Shown: piece by piece, positions 15,271-22,105 of the stretch
How the letters are laid out: every line of letters begins with the position of its first letter
Numbering within the stretch: the first letter of the stretch is position 1
DNA from: JAVVFH01 sp032250585
Lineage (GTDB): Bacteria > Pseudomonadota > Gammaproteobacteria > Xanthomonadales > SZUA-36
Reading direction: 5' to 3'
NCBI GenBank assembly: GCA_032250585.1
Contig: JAVVFH010000028.1
Location: forward strand, 1 to 22,759
DNA: 22,759 bases
Notes under the pieces: generated by a model
Told to the model about the DNA's origin: nothing
What the model saw: the letters and a program-made list of their open reading frames with translations, nothing else
Databases searched by the model: none
Translations under genes and position numbers: made by a program

Positions 15271-15753
15271 ATGCCTTCTTTTGACGTTGTCTCCGAAGTC
15301 GATCACCACGAACTGAAAAACGCCATCGACCAGGCCAATCGAGAGGTCGCCGCGCGCTTCGATTTCAAGGGCAGCGGTTCGAATTTCGAACTCGAGGGTT
15401 CGACGGTCACGATGAACACCGAGTCCGAATTTCAGCTCGACCAGATGTATGACATTCTCTGCAACAAGCTCGTCAAGCGCGGCGTGGACATATCCTGTCT
15501 TGAGCGAAGCGACGCGGTGCTGCAGATGAAGAGCGCCAGGCAAGTTGTCACAGTCCACGAAGGCATCGATTCGGCCGAAGCAAAAAAAATGGTCAAACTG
15601 ATCAAGGACCGCAAGATGAAAGTTCAGGCCGCCATCCAGGGAGAACAGTTGCGTATCACCGGCAAGAAACGCGATGATCTGCAATCGGCGATCGCGCTGC
15701 TCAAGGAAAACGACTTCGCCATGCCACTGCAATTCAAGAACTTCAGGGATTAG
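15271..15753 (+). CDS. yajQ: YajQ-family cyclic-di-GMP/nucleotide-binding protein
   Basis: A 160-residue protein made of two ferredoxin-like halves. Diagnostic motifs are MPSFDVVSEVD, NREVAARFDFKGS, and the end PLQFKNFRD. In Xanthomonas a YajQ protein binds cyclic di-GMP and works with a transcription factor; in other bacteria RNA or nucleotide binding is reported. It is full length. GGGAG (15260-15264) is its ribosome site; the longer frame from 15190 lacks one and is rejected. Confidence 0.96.
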   Translation: MPSFDVVSEVDHHELKNAIDQANREVAARFDFKGSGSNFELEGSTVTMNTESEFQLDQMYDILCNKLVKRGVDISCLERSDAVLQMKSARQVVTVHEGIDSAEAKKMVKLIKDRKMKVQAAIQGEQLRITGKKRDDLQSAIALLKENDFAMPLQFKNFRD

Positions 15754-15800
15754 CCGGCATTTTTAACCGCACGCCGCACAGTCCCAATTGGAGAAACCAC

Positions 15801-16190
15801 TTGCCAAGCCTCAGAACAACCGCGCTGCTTTGCCTGGTCATCATTGAGCCAGCCCTCCTGTCGGCTGCAGACAGCCGCGACCTGCCGCATGCTTTCGAGG
15901 CCGGCTGGCAAGGAGAAAAGACCTGTGAACTGCTGTTCGCCGACGCGACGGTTCGCGTTGGCCGTTGCGAGTTTGCGCCCGGGGTCGGCCATGAAAAACA
16001 TTATCACAGGCCGCACTTCGGCTATGTGCTGGGAGGCAGTACGATGCGGATTTCGGACGGCGACGGCACTCGTGAAGTCAGCAACCAGGCGGGCGACAGC
16101 TGGTCGACCGATGCGGTTACCGTGCACGAGGCGGTCAACATCGGAAAAACGACCGCCCGCTATCTGATTGTCGAACCGATCGAGCGCTGA
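15801..16190 (+). CDS. Secreted cupin-domain protein
   Basis: A 129-residue single-domain cupin with an N-terminal signal peptide (ALLCLVIIEPALLSAAD). The motif-1 region is GHEKHYHRPHFGYVLGGSTMRI, with three His and a Glu-poor metal site; the motif-2 region is GDSWSTDAVTVHEAVN with another His. This suggests a metal-binding periplasmic protein, but the activity is unknown. Translation appears to start at TTG 15801, with GGAG at 15790-15793 at proper spacing. It is 47 bases after yajQ and may share its transcript. Confidence 0.82.
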   Translation: MPSLRTTALLCLVIIEPALLSAADSRDLPHAFEAGWQGEKTCELLFADATVRVGRCEFAPGVGHEKHYHRPHFGYVLGGSTMRISDGDGTREVSNQAGDSWSTDAVTVHEAVNIGKTTARYLIVEPIER

Positions 16191-16235
16191 ACCGGCGCGC
16201 AAGGCCAGGTCCCGCAACGAAGCGTTCCGCCACGG

Positions 16236-17348
16236 TCACCAGCCTTCGAAAAAGCCGCCGTCCGCGAAATCCCAGATCAGGTACACGTAGCCGCGCCAGT
16301 CGTAGCGACCGGTGTCGTTCAGGGGCAGTTCCACGCCCACGTTCAGCGCGATGTTGCCGCGCTTGTTGAGGCCGATTCGCGCTTGCGGCATTACCGAAAA
16401 CTGCACCGCGTCCTTGCGGTTCGGCCCCAAACCACGCTCGAACGGCACTTCGGCGACCACTTCCAGGGCCGGGAAAATGTTGCGCGGCCACGGCGTATGC
16501 ACCCAGTGCGCGATGGCGGCGATCTCCGCGCTGCTCTTATCCGAGTCTTCCAGGTCCAGCTTCAGGCGCCCGCTGCCCTGCAGGGTCCAGTCATCCGCAA
16601 GCACCTTGCCGAAGGCCAGGTAGGGCAGGAACTCCCAGTGCGCGTCACGGTTCATGGGCACAGCCACCTGGGCAGCACTGGTCAGGATGAAGCCGGACCG
16701 CTTGTCGTGCTTGAGCACGTACTTGAAACCGGGCTCGAAATGGCCGAAATCTTCATTGCTGCCTTCGACCTCGTGCGTCATTTCCAGGATGCCCTGGCCG
16801 CGCTTGCCGATGCGGAACTCGTATTCGAGCGTGTTCTTCCAGGCATTGTCGCCGTCCTGGCCCGTGTAGCGCTGTTTCCACACCCACTCGTCTTCCGGAA
16901 AGGCCTTCTTGGTGCGTATCGGCAAAAACAGGTTGAGCGAACCGTCCGGGTAATCGTGCTCTCCGCCCAGGGTCTTGATGTAGGCCAACACCGAATCGAC
17001 GTCCGCCTGGGTCAGGGCTTTACCGAAAGCCGGCATTTGCTCCGAGAACCCCAGCGCCGGGCCGCCGTGGGTGACCACTTTTTTCCATCGGGCGGCCGGC
17101 TCGCGACTGTTGAACAGGGTGTCGGAAAAATTGGCCGGCACCACGCCCAGGCTCTTGACCAGCGCCGAGTCGGGATCAGGCCGCCCGCCCGGACCGTGGC
17201 AGGTCACGCAACTGCTTTGATAAATTTCCTGGCCGCGCTGCAGGTCGACGCCGGCGTCCTGCGCGGCCGCTACAGAGCAACTGACGCTGCCCAGCAACAT
17301 TACCAGCAGCAAACTGCATTGAAAACCTCGTATTTTGCGCTGAGACAT
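16236..17348 (-). CDS. Cytochrome c domain fused to an outer-membrane-barrel-like domain
   Basis: A 370-residue exported protein in two parts. After a signal peptide (LLLVMLLGSVSCSVAAAQ, about 13-30) comes a class I cytochrome c of about 95 residues with CVTCH (47-51) binding haem and a likely axial Met105 in EQMPAFGK. From about 135 onward the sequence changes to alternating polar/hydrophobic strands rich in aromatics (such as WKNTLEYEFRIGKR, FGHFEPGFKYVL and YDWRGYVYLIWDF), ending in W. This suits a transporter-like beta-barrel of the outer membrane or a barrel-like periplasmic domain. The pairing suggests electron transfer at or across the outer membrane. It is monocistronic. Confidence 0.82.
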   Translation of the reverse strand: MSQRKIRGFQCSLLLVMLLGSVSCSVAAAQDAGVDLQRGQEIYQSSCVTCHGPGGRPDPDSALVKSLGVVPANFSDTLFNSREPAARWKKVVTHGGPALGFSEQMPAFGKALTQADVDSVLAYIKTLGGEHDYPDGSLNLFLPIRTKKAFPEDEWVWKQRYTGQDGDNAWKNTLEYEFRIGKRGQGILEMTHEVEGSNEDFGHFEPGFKYVLKHDKRSGFILTSAAQVAVPMNRDAHWEFLPYLAFGKVLADDWTLQGSGRLKLDLEDSDKSSAEIAAIAHWVHTPWPRNIFPALEVVAEVPFERGLGPNRKDAVQFSVMPQARIGLNKRGNIALNVGVELPLNDTGRYDWRGYVYLIWDFADGGFFEGW

Positions 17349-17621
17349 GGTCAGAGTCCTCGTGTGGCAATGATTGACATCGCCGGGATGCGCGGCGGCA
17401 AGCGAAAAAGAACAATCCTGCCGTGTCTTCGTTCATCATTCGTGCCTGTTAACGGTGCCGGCACTCTTGATTTCAAAGTTAGCAGAACAAACCCGAATTC
17501 AAACAGACCGACATCAAGGAATCGCCGGATTTTTCCACCTCATCACGGACGTCTGTCAGTTAATTCGGTCGGCACGGGTCCATAATAAAGAGACGATCGA
17601 AAGCGCCATAAGGAGTGAGCC

Positions 17622-17996
17622 ATGCATCCGATTTGCACAAAAATCATCATCACGTTGCTGACGGGCATCGCCGGCAGCAGCGCCGCACTCGCAGATCTGC
17701 CGGCCGCCTCTTCGCAACCCCAATTCCTGAGGCCATTCGAGTTGGGCCAGGAACGCGGCCAGAATACAGGGCGCTTCTCCCGAAACCGGCAGGCCAATCC
17801 GCAAGGTAACGTTCGGCAACGCACGGAATATGGAAAGAATTTCCGCTACGGGCGCAGCGTTCAGGGCCCGCAAGGCGACATCATCATCTGGTCGCCCGCG
17901 CCCAACAACTCCTACGGCAAGCAACCCCGCCCGCAGGTCGTGCTGCCGCCGTCGCAACAACCGCGAGGCCCCGGGCACAGGCGTCAACGCGATTGA
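17622..17996 (+). CDS. Small secreted protein of unknown function
   Basis: A 124-residue protein with a signal peptide (KIIITLLTGIAGSSAALAD, cleavage near ALA-D, about 25). The mature part is rich in Gln, Pro, Arg, Asn and Gly with few hydrophobic stretches, so it is probably disordered, with a short ordered stretch GDIIIWSPAPNN. An AAGGAG ribosome site (about 17610-17615) supports the ATG. No family is recognised. The 9-mer repeat array begins directly after the stop. Confidence 0.7.
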   Translation: MHPICTKIIITLLTGIAGSSAALADLPAASSQPQFLRPFELGQERGQNTGRFSRNRQANPQGNVRQRTEYGKNFRYGRSVQGPQGDIIIWSPAPNNSYGKQPRPQVVLPPSQQPRGPGHRRQRD

Positions 17997-17998
17997 TC

Positions 17999-18044
17999 TG
18001 AAGTCAGTGAAGTCAGTAGAGTGAAGTCAGGAAAGTGAAGTCAG
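17999..18044 (+). repeat. TGAAGTCAG short direct-repeat array
   Basis: Exact TGAAGTCAG at 17999, 18008, 18022 and 18036: two in tandem, then two separated by 5-base spacers (TAGAG, GAAAG). Variants TGAAGTCGG at 18064 and 18100 precede the next two REP-like copies, so the 9-mer appears to be the left part of that repeat unit. Confidence 0.88.
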
Positions 18045-18138
18045 GACACCCACCAATCTGAGTTGAAGTCGGGACACCCACCAATCTGATTAAAGCAGGT
18101 GAAGTCGGGACACCCACAATTGAGATTGGGACACCCAT
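18043..18138 (+). repeat. REP-like cluster left of the RAYT (four GGGACACCCACC copies)
   Basis: Copies at 18043-18061 and 18071-18089 (19 bases, one mismatch: AGGACACCCACCAATCTGA against GGGACACCCACCAATCTGA), then shorter ones at 18107-18117 and 18128-18138. All are in the same orientation, and the reverse complement occurs right of the transposase. They are within 200 bases of a RAYT gene, as expected for REP sequences and their cognate transposase. Confidence 0.85.
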
Positions 18139-18220
18139 CTTCCGCACCAGGCAAAAATGACTACAGTTGTTCAAGCCATTTTCTGATGACTTCAGCGAGG
18201 TGGCGCGCCACACTGGCGGC

Positions 18221-19183
18221 ATGCCAAAACCTCGCAAACATCTCGTGTCATTGAGCGATACGCCTTACTACCATTGCATCTCCCGTTGCGTGCGCCGGGC
18301 CTTTCTGTGCGGTGTCGATCCGCTCTCCGGTTTTGATTTTTCGCACCGCCGCGGCTGGATTGTAAACCGCATGGAAAAGCTGTCCCGCAGCTTTGCGATC
18401 GAACTGTGTGCTTATGCCGTTATGAGCAATCACTATCACGTGGTCGTGCGTGTCGATCGCGACCGGGCCTTGGCATGGACTGAGCGAGAAGTGGTCGCGC
18501 GCTGGCTGTTGATGTTCAAAGCACCGGACCTCGTGCAACGCTGGCTGGACGGCGGAGACATGGATGCCGGTGAACGAGCGGCCGTCTCAGGCTGGGTCGC
18601 CTGTCGACGCGAACGCTTGTGCAACTTGTCATGGTTTATGCGCTGTCTGAATGAAGGCATCGCACGCCTGGCCAATGAGGAAGATCACTGTACCGGGCGT
18701 TTCTGGGAAGGCCGCTTCAAGTCCCAGGCCTTGCTCGATGAGCGGGCGCTGCTCGCTTGCATGGCGTATGTGGACCTTAATCCAATTCGCGCCGGCATTG
18801 CCAGGACGCCCGAACATTCCCATTACACTTCCATCCAGGAGCGCTGCAAACCAGGGCAGGCCTCATCCTTGCGGCCATTCAGCGGCGATCGGGATGATGA
18901 TAAAGGTATTCCATATACCTTGGCAGAGTACCTGCATCTGGTCGACTGGTCAGGACGCGCAATCCGTGCTGAAAAAGGTAGTATCCCACAGGATACGCCC
19001 CCTATTTTAAACCGGCTCGGCATGCAGCCGATGGGCTTGCTGGATTATCTGGAAGCCGATCCCCGGCCTCTCGCAAGCGCGCTGGGCCCGGCCGCAAAAT
19101 TGCGGCAGTTCGCACGATCAATCGGCGGTTCGTTTGTGAAGGGAATCGGCCTGGGAACGAGACTTTGCCCCGAGCAACCCTAG
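18221..19183 (+). CDS. REP-associated tyrosine transposase (RAYT, Y1/HUH family)
   Basis: A 320-residue HUH single-strand transposase that cuts and joins REP-type hairpins. HUH motif NHYHVVV holds His71 and His73; a helix with FWEGRFKSQALLDE (about 161-174) and CMAYVDLNPIRAG with candidate nucleophile Tyr183 are RAYT signatures. The C-terminal 120 residues are longer than the minimal domain, as in the larger RAYT group. The ATG at 18221 is preferred over TTG 18167 because PRKHLVSLSDTPYYHCISR is the usual N-terminus. Repeats flank it in inverted orientation. It appears intact. Confidence 0.94.
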   Translation: MPKPRKHLVSLSDTPYYHCISRCVRRAFLCGVDPLSGFDFSHRRGWIVNRMEKLSRSFAIELCAYAVMSNHYHVVVRVDRDRALAWTEREVVARWLLMFKAPDLVQRWLDGGDMDAGERAAVSGWVACRRERLCNLSWFMRCLNEGIARLANEEDHCTGRFWEGRFKSQALLDERALLACMAYVDLNPIRAGIARTPEHSHYTSIQERCKPGQASSLRPFSGDRDDDKGIPYTLAEYLHLVDWSGRAIRAEKGSIPQDTPPILNRLGMQPMGLLDYLEADPRPLASALGPAAKLRQFARSIGGSFVKGIGLGTRLCPEQP

Positions 19184-19426
19184 GCAGCTCATAACAGCCT
19201 GACCAGGTCAGCCATTCTGTTTTCCGCCGGTGATATTGTCCGCGTCGACGATAAGGCGCTCGGCCTTTCTTGCTCTTTCTTGTTTTTATCAATTCATTCG
19301 CAATCCATTGAGGCAGATCATTGCCGATCTCAATGCTTAGTTCCTAGCCTATGAACGATACGAATCGATTCTGATTTTGGGGCATTCCGAAATCAACCGA
19401 ATGTCCGCCACCGCAAGGAGGACAGC

Positions 19427-19625
19427 ATGAAAATTATCTTTCCCGCACCCTCCCTTTACACCACTCTTGGCCCTCGCCGTAACGGGACTTGTTCTCGTAT
19501 CGACACCTGCCTTTGCTCAGCAGTCCGATGGCGCGATGGAAGAGATCATCGTGCACGCCCCGATGCAAGTTGAGCGCCACGAGGTCGCGCGGGCGTCGAG
19601 CCCTACCCTTGAAGAAATAAAACGC
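19427..19625 (+). pseudogene. UrcA-like secreted protein, frameshifted and truncated
   Basis: A strong AAGGAGGA (19415-19422) precedes an ATG at 19427, whose frame starts MKIIFPAPSLYTT. After a one-base shift near 19465 the frame continues as LALAVTGLVLVSTPAFAQ, a signal-peptide core, then MEEIIVHAPMQVERHEVAR, resembling the N-terminus of UrcA-family proteins. The match stops at about 19625, where a REP-like core (GGACACCCAC) begins. The C-terminal half is missing. It could instead be translated from TTG 19467 as a chimeric small protein, but that start has no ribosome site. Confidence 0.5.
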
Positions 19626-19635
19626 GGACACCCAC
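19626..19635 (+). repeat. Isolated REP-like core inside the UrcA-like remnant
   Basis: GGACACCCAC in the same orientation as the left cluster, at the point where similarity to UrcA-like sequence stops. Confidence 0.5.
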
Positions 19636-19749
19636 TTCTTTTCAACGGGAAAGTAGCGGGAATTCTCGTTCGTGCTGTTAAAAATTCCAGGCTTTCATCG
19701 CATGCTTTCAAGCTGTGCTTTTCCCGGACAAAAAGCCCGATGATGAGTA

Positions 19750-19826
19750 ATTGCTGGACCGCCTGAAACATGGTGGGTGTCCCCTCTCCACCATTGCTGG
19801 ACCGCCTGAAACTTGGTGGGTGTCCC
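19750..19826 (-). repeat. REP-like cluster right of the RAYT (two 34-nt copies)
   Basis: Two copies, 19750-19783 and 19793-19826, differ at one base in 34 (CATGG against CTTGG). Each ends TGGTGGGTGTCCC, the reverse complement of the left-hand core. They start with ATTGCTGGACCGCCTGAAAC. The two clusters therefore bracket the transposase and the UrcA-like remnant in opposite orientation. Confidence 0.88.
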
Positions 19827-19844
19827 AGCTCCCGCTTTTTCGCT

Positions 19845-20165
19845 TTACTCCGACTCGATAATCACGGCGGTGCCTACCGCCAGCAACTCAGCCGCGCCGC
19901 CCATCATGACCGAGGTGGTAAACCGCGTGGCGACGATGGCGTTGGCACCCAGGCTCAGCGCCTCGGCGACCATGCGGTCGATGCTCTGTTCGCGGCTCTC
20001 GGCGATCAGTTTGGCGTATTCATGGATCTCACCGCCAACCATGTTGCGCAGGCCGGCGAGGATGTCCTTTCCGACATGCCGGGCGCGCACGGTGTTACCG
20101 CGCACGAGGCCAAGGGTCTTGACGATGCGGTGATTCGCAACGGTTTCGCTCGTAACTACCAGCAT
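19845..20165 (-). CDS. YbjQ-family protein
   Basis: A 106-residue conserved protein (YbjQ/UPF0145), which forms small beta/alpha oligomers of unproven function. The family pattern is clear: MLVVTSETV, a helix pair around NMVGGEIHEYAKLIAESRE, EALSLGANAIVATRFTTS, and GTAVIIE at the end. It begins one base after the stop of the zinc-finger membrane gene, so both are one translational unit. Some YbjQ-like proteins are linked with heavy-metal binding, but nothing here confirms that. Confidence 0.93.
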   Translation of the reverse strand: MLVVTSETVANHRIVKTLGLVRGNTVRARHVGKDILAGLRNMVGGEIHEYAKLIAESREQSIDRMVAEALSLGANAIVATRFTTSVMMGGAAELLAVGTAVIIESE

Positions 20166-20166
20166 T

Positions 20167-20619
20167 TCAGATCTCCACGTCTTTGTATTTATCCGTTTTC
20201 CTCTCGATCAGCCGTTGCCGCAAGACCGAAAACAGCAGGACGGCGAGACCCCCGTAGATGGCAACCAGTATCAACTTCATGCCCAGCGGCATGCCGGGCT
20301 CGGTGACAAAGGCCCACAGTCCGACGCCGCCGATGGCCAGCAGGCCGACAACGAACAGCAACCACCCAATGACGCGAGTGTTTCGAACGGTCGTATCTTT
20401 CATCGCTTCCCTCCATATGTCTTCCCCGACTTCGCTGAGCCGCGCCCGGCCAATACGCTCGCGCAAAGCCTGTACGCCTTCCGGATTTTGCCGGCACTCT
20501 TCACACTGTTCGCAGTGCAACTGCACGCGCTGACGCTGTTGCTGCGTCAGATCGCCGTCGACAAATCCGCGAAGCAATATACCTACGTGTTCGTCCGCCA
20601 AGGATGTTTCGTTAATCAT
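20167..20619 (-). CDS. Zinc-finger (ZAS-type) anti-sigma-factor-like membrane protein
   Basis: A 150-residue protein with an N-terminal zinc-binding anti-sigma motif His-x3-Cys-x2-Cys (His35, Cys39, Cys42 in LHCEQCEECR). A linker and two membrane helices (about 83-105 and 112-133) lead to a short Lys/Glu-rich cytoplasmic tail. Such proteins normally sequester an ECF sigma factor encoded just upstream. The AAGGAGGA ribosome site (20638-20631) overlaps the stop of a sigma-like frame upstream. Because that sigma gene looks truncated, this protein is either an orphan or acts on a sigma factor elsewhere. It is coupled to YbjQ. Confidence 0.85.
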   Translation of the reverse strand: MINETSLADEHVGILLRGFVDGDLTQQQRQRVQLHCEQCEECRQNPEGVQALRERIGRARLSEVGEDIWREAMKDTTVRNTRVIGWLLFVVGLLAIGGVGLWAFVTEPGMPLGMKLILVAIYGGLAVLLFSVLRQRLIERKTDKYKDVEI

Positions 20620-20637
20620 TGCGGATCAATTCCTCCT

Positions 20638-20802
20638 TCAAAGCCAACCGCGCACGATGCGCAGGAACCCGGGTTTCAACGAACCCTTGCCTGCGTCGTA
20701 GTCGGCTGAGGCCTCAAGCGTCCGGGCATACGCGTCGCGCACCGCGTCAACCGCGTCATCGACGTTACCCAGTATCCCGATGGCCAGGGCGTGGGCCCCG
20801 TA
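20638..20802 (-). pseudogene. Truncated ECF sigma factor (region 2 fragment)
   Basis: On the - strand a frame of about 54 codons, with no start codon, reads HALAIGILGNVDDAVDAVRDAYARTLE and ends FLRIVRGWL, stop. The segment from ILGN to YARTLE aligns with ECF sigma region 2 (pattern LGN-x-DAEDAVQEA), and FLRIVR with its end (FRAWLLRIVRN-like). Region 1 side, region 4 and a start are missing. Its stop lies in the ribosome site of the anti-sigma gene, exactly where the cognate sigma gene should be. The frame is too short for usual gene finders. Confidence 0.62.
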
Positions 20803-20839
20803 GAAAAAAGTACGCTGACCCTGGTATTAAAATCGTGAA

Positions 20840-20868
20840 TTCATTTTTGCGCAGATCTTACGTATGAT
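20840..20868 (+). promoter_or_regulatory. Candidate promoter for the tRNA-Ala gene
   Basis: TATGAT (20863-20868) is a good -10 box, 21 bases before the tRNA. The best -35 at 17-base spacing is TTCATT (20840-20845), which is weak. AT-rich surroundings support it. Confidence 0.45.
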
Positions 20869-20889
20869 CATTCAACCGTGTATGCCTGT

Positions 20890-20965
<76 letters not shown>

Positions 20966-20974
20966 ACCCTCAAG

Positions 20975-21796
20975 TCAGGAAAAGCGCTCCCATACAGGGG
21001 TGACGTTGTCGGGCAAGGCGCCGATCGCCCCCAGTTCGGCCCAGGGTTTGCCGGGTCCGTGGAAATCCGACCCGGCGGATGCCAGCAAGCCGTGTTGCTC
21101 GCACAGTTGCGCCATGGCCGCAGTGTGCTGCGCTTCCTGCTGGCCCGAAATCACTTCGAGACCCTGGCCGCCAACTTCCACGAAGTGGCTCAACAAGCGC
21201 TTCAATTTCGTGCGCGTCAGCTTGTACTTCAGAGGATGAGCGAGCACCGCGATACCTCCACCCTCGCAGATCCACCGGACGATCTGCGGCAGTTCCGCCC
21301 AGTGCTGTTTCACATCACAGGACTTGCCGTCGCCCAGGAATCTTTTGAATGCGTCCTGCACCGAACTCGCTCTGCCGATAGCGACGAGGTGTCGGGCAAA
21401 GTGCGGACGCCCGATATAACCGTCGGCCGCATACCCCGAGGTGCCGGCAAGAGCGTCCTCGACTCCCATCTTTTCGAGTATTTCCGCAATGCGCCGGGCG
21501 CGGGTCAGGCGCGCGGCGGTTTGAAAGCGCACGGCGGCATCGATTGCAGCGCTGGCCAGGTCGATGTCCAGCGCGAGCACGTGGATGCCGGTATGTTCCC
21601 AGCGGGTGGAAAACTCGACGCCCGCCACCAGCGCAATCCGCTGAACCGCGGCCGGCAGATCCCGGTAGGCGTCGACGGTGTCGTGATCGGTGATCGCAAG
21701 CACATCCACGCCTTGCTCAAGCGCACGGTTGAGCAGCTCCCGCGGCGCCAACAGGCCGTCGGAACGGGTGGTGTGCGAATGCAGGTCAAAAATCAT
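20975..21796 (-). CDS. PHP-domain phosphoesterase (TrpH / RNase AM type)
   Basis: A 273-residue PHP-fold metal hydrolase. In E. coli the homologue (YciV, RNase AM) removes nucleotides from RNA 5' ends and hydrolyses 3',5'-nucleoside bisphosphates. All metal-ligand motifs are present: DLHSHTTRSDG (His6, His8, Asp13), ITDHDT (Asp37, His38), GVEFS (Glu61), IHVLALD (His72), VLAHPLK and GSDFHG near the C-terminus. The ATG at 21796 gives the canonical MIFDLHSH start. An in-frame ATG 30 bases upstream (21826) would add 10 residues and is less likely. The stop lies 10 bases from the end of the tRNA. Confidence 0.94.
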   Translation of the reverse strand: MIFDLHSHTTRSDGLLAPRELLNRALEQGVDVLAITDHDTVDAYRDLPAAVQRIALVAGVEFSTRWEHTGIHVLALDIDLASAAIDAAVRFQTAARLTRARRIAEILEKMGVEDALAGTSGYAADGYIGRPHFARHLVAIGRASSVQDAFKRFLGDGKSCDVKQHWAELPQIVRWICEGGGIAVLAHPLKYKLTRTKLKRLLSHFVEVGGQGLEVISGQQEAQHTAAMAQLCEQHGLLASAGSDFHGPGKPWAELGAIGALPDNVTPVWERFS

Positions 21797-21990
21797 GCGT
21801 GAGTTTGCCTGAAACAAGCCGGGCAACGATCGGAATCAGAGCGGAAATCATGCTTCCAGTCTACACGGCATGCCGTTCCTGGACATCAAGCCGGCAATCG
21901 AAAACAGGGCGGACCAGCAGTCCGCCGCCCAGCGGCTCAGCCGCGCTTCAGATAAGCGTCCAGAATGGTGCCGATATAAATACTCGGCGC

Positions 21991-22006
21991 GTCCCGGTAC
22001 CGGGAC
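21991..22006. promoter_or_regulatory. Perfect 16-base palindrome, possible operator
   Basis: GTCCCGGTACCGGGAC is fully self-complementary and lies 22 bases upstream of the predicted -35 of the TPR gene. The form suits a dimeric regulator, but no regulator is known to bind this sequence. Confidence 0.35.
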
Positions 22007-22027
22007 ATTTACCACAGCCCGGGCGAT

Positions 22028-22055
22028 TTGTTCACTCGCCGCACTGCGGTACACT
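22028..22055 (+). promoter_or_regulatory. Candidate promoter for the TPR gene
   Basis: TTGTTC (22028-22033), a 16-base spacer and TACACT (22050-22055), about 50 bases before the gene start. A sigma-70-like reading; only moderately close to consensus. Confidence 0.45.
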
Positions 22056-22105
22056 GACCGCAGTTTTGACGAGGCTTAGTGCCCGAAGACGCTGAGGTGA
22101 TGACC

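Larger units (their letters stand above)
21797..22105. other. 309-base intergenic region with hairpins, a palindrome and a promoter
   Basis: Between the divergent PHP and TPR genes. It holds two adjacent hairpins, GGCGGAC/GTCCGCC (21908-21926) and GCGGC/GCCGC (21932-21944), without T tracts, then a 16-base perfect palindrome (21991-22006). A short - strand frame from 22009 reads MSRYRDAPSIYIGTILDAY and a few more residues before a stop. I cannot tell whether it is real. No known gene was seen. Confidence 0.5.

Noticed and set aside
17999..18138. CRISPR array
   Set aside because: Repeats are short and imperfect, spacers are uneven (0-18 bases), there are no cas genes, and the copies adjoin a RAYT gene, so REP-like repeats fit better.
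18013..18237. Antisense frame with repeated VGVPTS peptide
   Set aside because: The peptide repeat is only the translation of the REP-like array. There is no ribosome site or conserved domain.
19467..19766. Complete 99-residue secreted protein from TTG 19467
   Set aside because: A better ATG with a ribosome site lies upstream in another frame, and the C-terminal half is translated REP and intergenic sequence. A broken UrcA-like gene fits better.
21848..22054. Small - strand genes between the PHP and TPR genes
   Set aside because: A 68-codon frame and a 23-codon frame overlap each other, contain hairpins and a palindrome, and show no known motif. They were not called as genes.
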